A stretch of DNA of 64,000 nt from positions 35,099-99,098 of the forward strand of contig NZ_JAHLYS010000032.1 in assembly GCF_025128055.1 (NCBI RefSeq), in the 5' to 3' direction. Positions 61,201 through 64,000 of this stretch are shown here, piece after piece. The position numbers and the translations under genes were made by a program. The notes beneath the pieces were generated by a model, which was given only the letters and a program-made list of their open reading frames with translations, was not told the DNA's origin and searched no databases. This stretch comes from Synechococcus sp. CS-1329 (GTDB lineage: Bacteria > Cyanobacteriota > Cyanobacteriia > PCC-6307 > Cyanobiaceae). Within the stretch, counting starts at the first letter, position 1. Every line of letters begins with the position of its first letter.

Positions 61201-62046
61201 ATGCCCGAGCTGCCTGAGGTGGAAACCGTGCGGCGCGGCCTGGAGCGCCAGCTCACGGCCTTCGAGATCGAGCAGGTGGAGGTGCTCAGGCCACGGGCCA
61301 TCGCCGCTCCCGAGGATGTGGATCAGTTCCGGGCCGGCCTGATCGGTTGCCGGGTGGGGAGCTGGAGCCGCCGGGGCAAATATCTGATGGCTGAGCTGAG
61401 CCGCGGCGGCCAGGCTGCAGGTCACTGGGGCGTTCATCTGCGCATGACCGGGCAGTTCCTCTGGCTGGAGGAGCCCCGTGACCCCTGCCGCCACACGCGC
61501 GTGCGCTGCTGGAGCCCCCAGGGGCAGGAACTGCGCTTCATCGATGTGCGCAGCTTCGGGCAGATGTGGTTCATACCCCCAGGGAACGAGTGCTCCAGCG
61601 TGATGACAGGCCTGCAGAAGCTGGGCCCTGAACCCTTCAGCGCAGCCTTCTGCCCCACCTACCTGCAGCAGAAACTGAAGGGCTCCGTGCGGCCGATCAA
61701 GGCAGCTCTGCTGGATCAGTCGCTGCTGGCTGGGGTGGGCAACATCTACGCCGATGAATCCCTGTTCACCGCCGGGGTGGCTCCACAGCGCCGCAGCGGC
61801 AGCCTCAGCCTCGCGGAGCTGGAACGCCTGCGTGAAGCCTTGATCGAGGTGCTCGAGATCAGCATCGGATCAGGCGGCACCACCTTCAGCGACTTCCGTG
61901 ATCTCAGCGGCACCAACGGCAACTACGGAGGCGTCGCCTGGGTCTACCGCCGTGGTGGTCAGCCCTGCCGGCGCTGCGGCCAACCGATCCAGCGCGAACG
62001 CCTGGGCGGGCGCAGCAGCCACTGGTGCCCCACCTGCCAGCACTGA
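61201..62046 (+). CDS. mutM: Formamidopyrimidine-DNA glycosylase (MutM/Fpg)
   Basis: Repairs 8-oxoguanine and ring-opened purines (281 aa). The catalytic N-terminal Pro2-Glu3 (MPELPEVETVRRGL), the Lys in RRGKYLMAEL, the helix-two-turn-helix KAALLDQSLLAGVGNIYADE and the C-terminal zinc finger (CRRCGQPI and CPTCQH) are all present. It repairs oxidative damage, which fits a phototroph. Confidence 0.96.
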   Translation: MPELPEVETVRRGLERQLTAFEIEQVEVLRPRAIAAPEDVDQFRAGLIGCRVGSWSRRGKYLMAELSRGGQAAGHWGVHLRMTGQFLWLEEPRDPCRHTRVRCWSPQGQELRFIDVRSFGQMWFIPPGNECSSVMTGLQKLGPEPFSAAFCPTYLQQKLKGSVRPIKAALLDQSLLAGVGNIYADESLFTAGVAPQRRSGSLSLAELERLREALIEVLEISIGSGGTTFSDFRDLSGTNGNYGGVAWVYRRGGQPCRRCGQPIQRERLGGRSSHWCPTCQH

Positions 62047-62148
62047 ACCTGTGGGGTGCGCATGGACAGGGTCGTGTGGGCAAGGAAATCATGGGCAAGG
62101 GGGCCGTGGAGGGGGGGGTGGGCCGTGGAGGTGCGGGAAGATGGAACG

Positions 62149-62829
62149 ATGCCGCTGTCATTGATGGATCCTTTGGCCACATCCACGCCTGGGGGGCTGG
62201 CCATGGCCCTGAGTGGTGTCATCGCAGCGATCCATGCCAGAGGCTGGTGCGACGGCACGGGCGGTAATTTCAGCTGCGTGAGCCGCAAGGAGCCCCTGGA
62301 ACTGCTGATGGCCCCCAGCGGAGTTGACAAGGGCTCGATCCAGCCCCACGACCTGATCCTGGTGAATGGCGAAGCCCAGGTGATCGAGGGCAGCGGAGCC
62401 GCCAGTGCCGAGACTCTGCTGCACCTGGAGATCGTGAAGCGCACCGGAGCCGGAGCCGTGCTGCACACCCACTCCCAGGCTGCCACCCTGCTCTCCCGTC
62501 GCGCCCTGAAGGGTGCAGAAGGCATGGACACAGACGCAGCCGTGCAGATTCAAGGATTGGAAATGCTCAAAGGCCTCGCGGGTCTGCGCAGCCACGACTG
62601 CTCCATCGCCATTCCGGTGCTGGCCAACGACCAGGATCTGCGTCGTCTCAGCCAGACCGCCTCACCACGCCTCGAAGAGGCGCCCCACGGGCTGCTGATT
62701 GCCGGTCACGGCCTCTACGCCTGGGGCCACGACCTCTTCAGCGCACGCCGCCATCTGGAAATTCTCGAGTTCCTGCTGGAGCAGAGCTGGAGAGAACTCC
62801 TGCTGCCACCGCTCGCCACCAGGCCATGA
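62149..62829 (+). CDS. mtnB: Methylthioribulose-1-phosphate dehydratase
   Basis: Zinc aldolase-class II fold enzyme of methionine salvage (226 aa). The substrate loop GWCDGTGGNFS, zinc ligands in VLHTHSQAATLL and the third His in LIAGHGLYAWGHD are intact. I chose the ATG at 62149; an ATG at 62164 is also reasonable. Coupled to mtnC by a 4-nt overlap. It begins about 100 bp after mutM. Confidence 0.92.
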   Translation: MPLSLMDPLATSTPGGLAMALSGVIAAIHARGWCDGTGGNFSCVSRKEPLELLMAPSGVDKGSIQPHDLILVNGEAQVIEGSGAASAETLLHLEIVKRTGAGAVLHTHSQAATLLSRRALKGAEGMDTDAAVQIQGLEMLKGLAGLRSHDCSIAIPVLANDQDLRRLSQTASPRLEEAPHGLLIAGHGLYAWGHDLFSARRHLEILEFLLEQSWRELLLPPLATRP

Positions 62830-63641
62830 CGCAGCCCACATCCACACCAGAAGCGGCCGCGGCAGAAGACAGCGCCGCTGTCAGTCAACTGACGCCTGAT
62901 GCTGATCTCAGCCATGTGCTGCTGGATATCGAAGGCACCACGTGCCCGGTGAGCTTCGTGGCCGACACACTCTTTCCCTATGCAAGAACGCGGCTGGAAT
63001 CCTTTCTGCTGGAGCACAGGCAGGATCCCCACCTCCAGCCCCTGCTGGCTGAACTCAACAAGGCCTATCGCAACGACTGCCACAACACTGACAGCGAAGC
63101 CATCGAGCCAGAGCCCATCGAGCCCGAGCCCCCCGATCTCCATCAACTCAGTCGTTTCCTGCGCCAGCTGATCGATGAAGACCGCAAGCTCACAGCCCTC
63201 AAGGATCTGCAGGGCTTGATCTGGAAGGAGGGTTATCACTCAGGGATTTTGCAGGCTCCCCTGTTTGCCGATGTGGCGCCGGCTCTGGAGCGATGGCAGG
63301 CCGCTGGTCTGCGCCTGGCGGTCTACTCCTCAGGGTCGGTCGCTGCACAGCAACTGCTCTATGGCTACAGCGCGGCCGGAGATCTGCGAGAGCTGTTCTG
63401 CGGCTGGTTTGACACCCGCATCGGCCGCAAACAGGATCCAGCCAGCTACTTGAAGATCGCCGAGTCCCTTGCCTCTCCACCAGCCAGGATTCTGTTTGTA
63501 AGTGACTCACTTGCCGAACTGGACGCAGCCCATAGCAGCGGGCTGAGCGTCATCTTCAGCAACAGACCAGGCAATCCAGAGCACGATCCGGGACTCTATT
63601 CCCAGCTCACTTCTTTCGGGCAGATTCAGCTGGCAGTATGA
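62826..63641 (+). CDS. mtnC: Enolase-phosphatase E1 (MtnC)
   Basis: Bifunctional HAD-family enzyme that enolises and dephosphorylates diketomethylthiopentyl phosphate to acireductone, the MtnD substrate (271 aa). HAD motif I is LLDIEGTTCPVSFV with Glu in place of the second Asp as in E1 enzymes, motif II is VYSSGSVAAQQ, Lys is in GRKQDPASYLK and motif III in FVSDSLAELDAA. A 30-residue low-complexity N-terminal extension and a Glu/Pro insert (EAIEPEPIEPEPP) are unusual but do not touch motifs. Confidence 0.93.
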   Translation: MTQPTSTPEAAAAEDSAAVSQLTPDADLSHVLLDIEGTTCPVSFVADTLFPYARTRLESFLLEHRQDPHLQPLLAELNKAYRNDCHNTDSEAIEPEPIEPEPPDLHQLSRFLRQLIDEDRKLTALKDLQGLIWKEGYHSGILQAPLFADVAPALERWQAAGLRLAVYSSGSVAAQQLLYGYSAAGDLRELFCGWFDTRIGRKQDPASYLKIAESLASPPARILFVSDSLAELDAAHSSGLSVIFSNRPGNPEHDPGLYSQLTSFGQIQLAV

Positions 63642-63719
63642 GCACAGCTCAGCAGAGGCAACCAGCGGCCCGTGGAGCAGACACAAGGTCCACTACACAA
63701 AAGGGCGGCCCTTAGGCAC

Positions 63720-63742
63720 AAAAAAAGCCACTCAAAGGTGGC
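63720..63742 (-). terminator. Terminator of the rRNA operon
   Basis: Read on the minus strand, a GCCAC-stem hairpin with a 6-nt loop (63727-63742) is followed by seven T (63720-63726). It lies about 60 nt downstream of 5S rRNA. The same hairpin has a weak T-rich tail on the plus strand and may also stop mtnC transcription. Confidence 0.8.
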
Positions 63743-63749
63743 CTTTCTC

Positions 63750-63778
63750 GCCTCACCCCAACGCTGTTGGGGTGAGGC
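63750..63778 (-). other. Strong inverted repeat after 5S rRNA
   Basis: Perfect 13-bp stem (GCCTCACCCCAAC with GTTGGGGTGAGGC) and a 3-nt loop. It is a probable 3'-processing or backup termination structure in the rRNA transcript, between 5S and the T-tailed hairpin. Confidence 0.85.
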
Positions 63779-63799
63779 TTGAGCGTTCAGATTGTTTTA

Positions 63800-63917
63800 T
63801 CCTGGCATCGAGCTATTTTTGCAGGAAGCTACCCTCCAACTATCGTCGCCGCTACTGCGTTTCACAACCGAGTTCGAGATGGATCGGAGTGGGTCCACAG
63901 TGCCATGAACACCAGGA
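63800..63917 (-). rRNA. rrf: 5S ribosomal RNA
   Basis: On the minus strand the sequence begins TCCTGGTGTTCATGGCACTG and contains the conserved GAACTCGGTTGTGAAACGC, GGCGACGATAG and the 3' end AAAATAGCTCGATGCCAGGA. The ends pair (TCCTGG with CCAGGA). It is the last gene of an rRNA operon; bases 63918-64000 are the 23S-5S spacer and 23S lies beyond the window. Confidence 0.96.
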
Positions 63918-64000
63918 AAGAATCTGTTCGCTCTCAGGTGATCCCTGAGAACTACATAGGTAATTGAGTGGGCTTACGCTTCCTCTGTCTGTAAACTCAG

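Noticed and set aside
63779..63967. 62-aa plus-strand reading frame at the right end
   Set aside because: It lies antisense within 5S rRNA and its flanks; the RNA structure explains the conservation.

Overview
This window comes from a high-GC picocyanobacterium of the Synechococcus/Cyanobium type. That placement rests on psaE (photosystem I), pipX and sepF, several families largely confined to cyanobacteria (DUF3086, DUF3119, DUF4079, DUF1823-like), compact overlapping operons, and scattered HIP1 octamers (GCGATCGC, for example at 10246, 13549, 19629, 30479 and 58884). I see no insertion sequence, prophage or CRISPR array. The one stretch that looks compositionally foreign is a lower-GC patch at about 24.4-25.56 kb.

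Layout. 0-6 kb: a peptide-type ABC permease, a convergent OmpR-type regulator and histidine kinase pair, a four-gene pseudopilin operon, and an orphan VapB-like antitoxin. 6-18.7 kb: housekeeping genes (lepA, nfu, serS, rseP, nth, rpsN, pnp, cysQ, rsmI), an acidic HTH protein, tRNA-Arg, a cupin and a fatty-acid desaturase. 18.8-36.3 kb: a bidirectional NiFe-hydrogenase supercluster, hoxEFUYHW-hypA, then hypB-hypF-hypC-nifJ-DHOD-like-hypD-hypE. A double SpoIIAA/STAS protein and a b561-type cytochrome, both on the minus strand, lie between the halves. 36.3-48 kb: two tiny proteins, gluQ, HU, a degenerate metallo-beta-lactamase-fold protein, glgX, tRNA-Gly, a GPH symporter and an mlaE-DUF3119-DUF3086-plsY operon. 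The minus-strand run der-ecfT-pipX-pipY-sepF-proC spans 45.6-50.4 kb. 50.4-64 kb: dus, cobI, mtnD, miaE, aroQ, tRNA-Tyr, tRNA-Thr, an aldehyde dehydrogenase, a LysM protein, recQ, psaE, mutM and mtnBC. At the right edge lie 5S rRNA and the terminator of a minus-strand rRNA operon whose 23S gene is outside the window.

The most interesting part is the hydrogenase region. Pyruvate:ferredoxin oxidoreductase (nifJ) and a dihydroorotate-dehydrogenase-like flavoprotein of unknown role sit inside the hydrogenase-maturation operon, between hypC and hypD. nifJ, the flavoprotein gene and hypD are joined by 4-nt start/stop overlaps. This puts pyruvate oxidation, ferredoxin reduction and H2 production or uptake in what looks like one expression unit, a coherent fermentative/redox-valve module. 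Secondary points are two genes whose conserved N-termini have no canonical start codon (gluQ, proC), divergent genes whose start codons overlap, and three convergent pairs that overlap by 83-88 bp.
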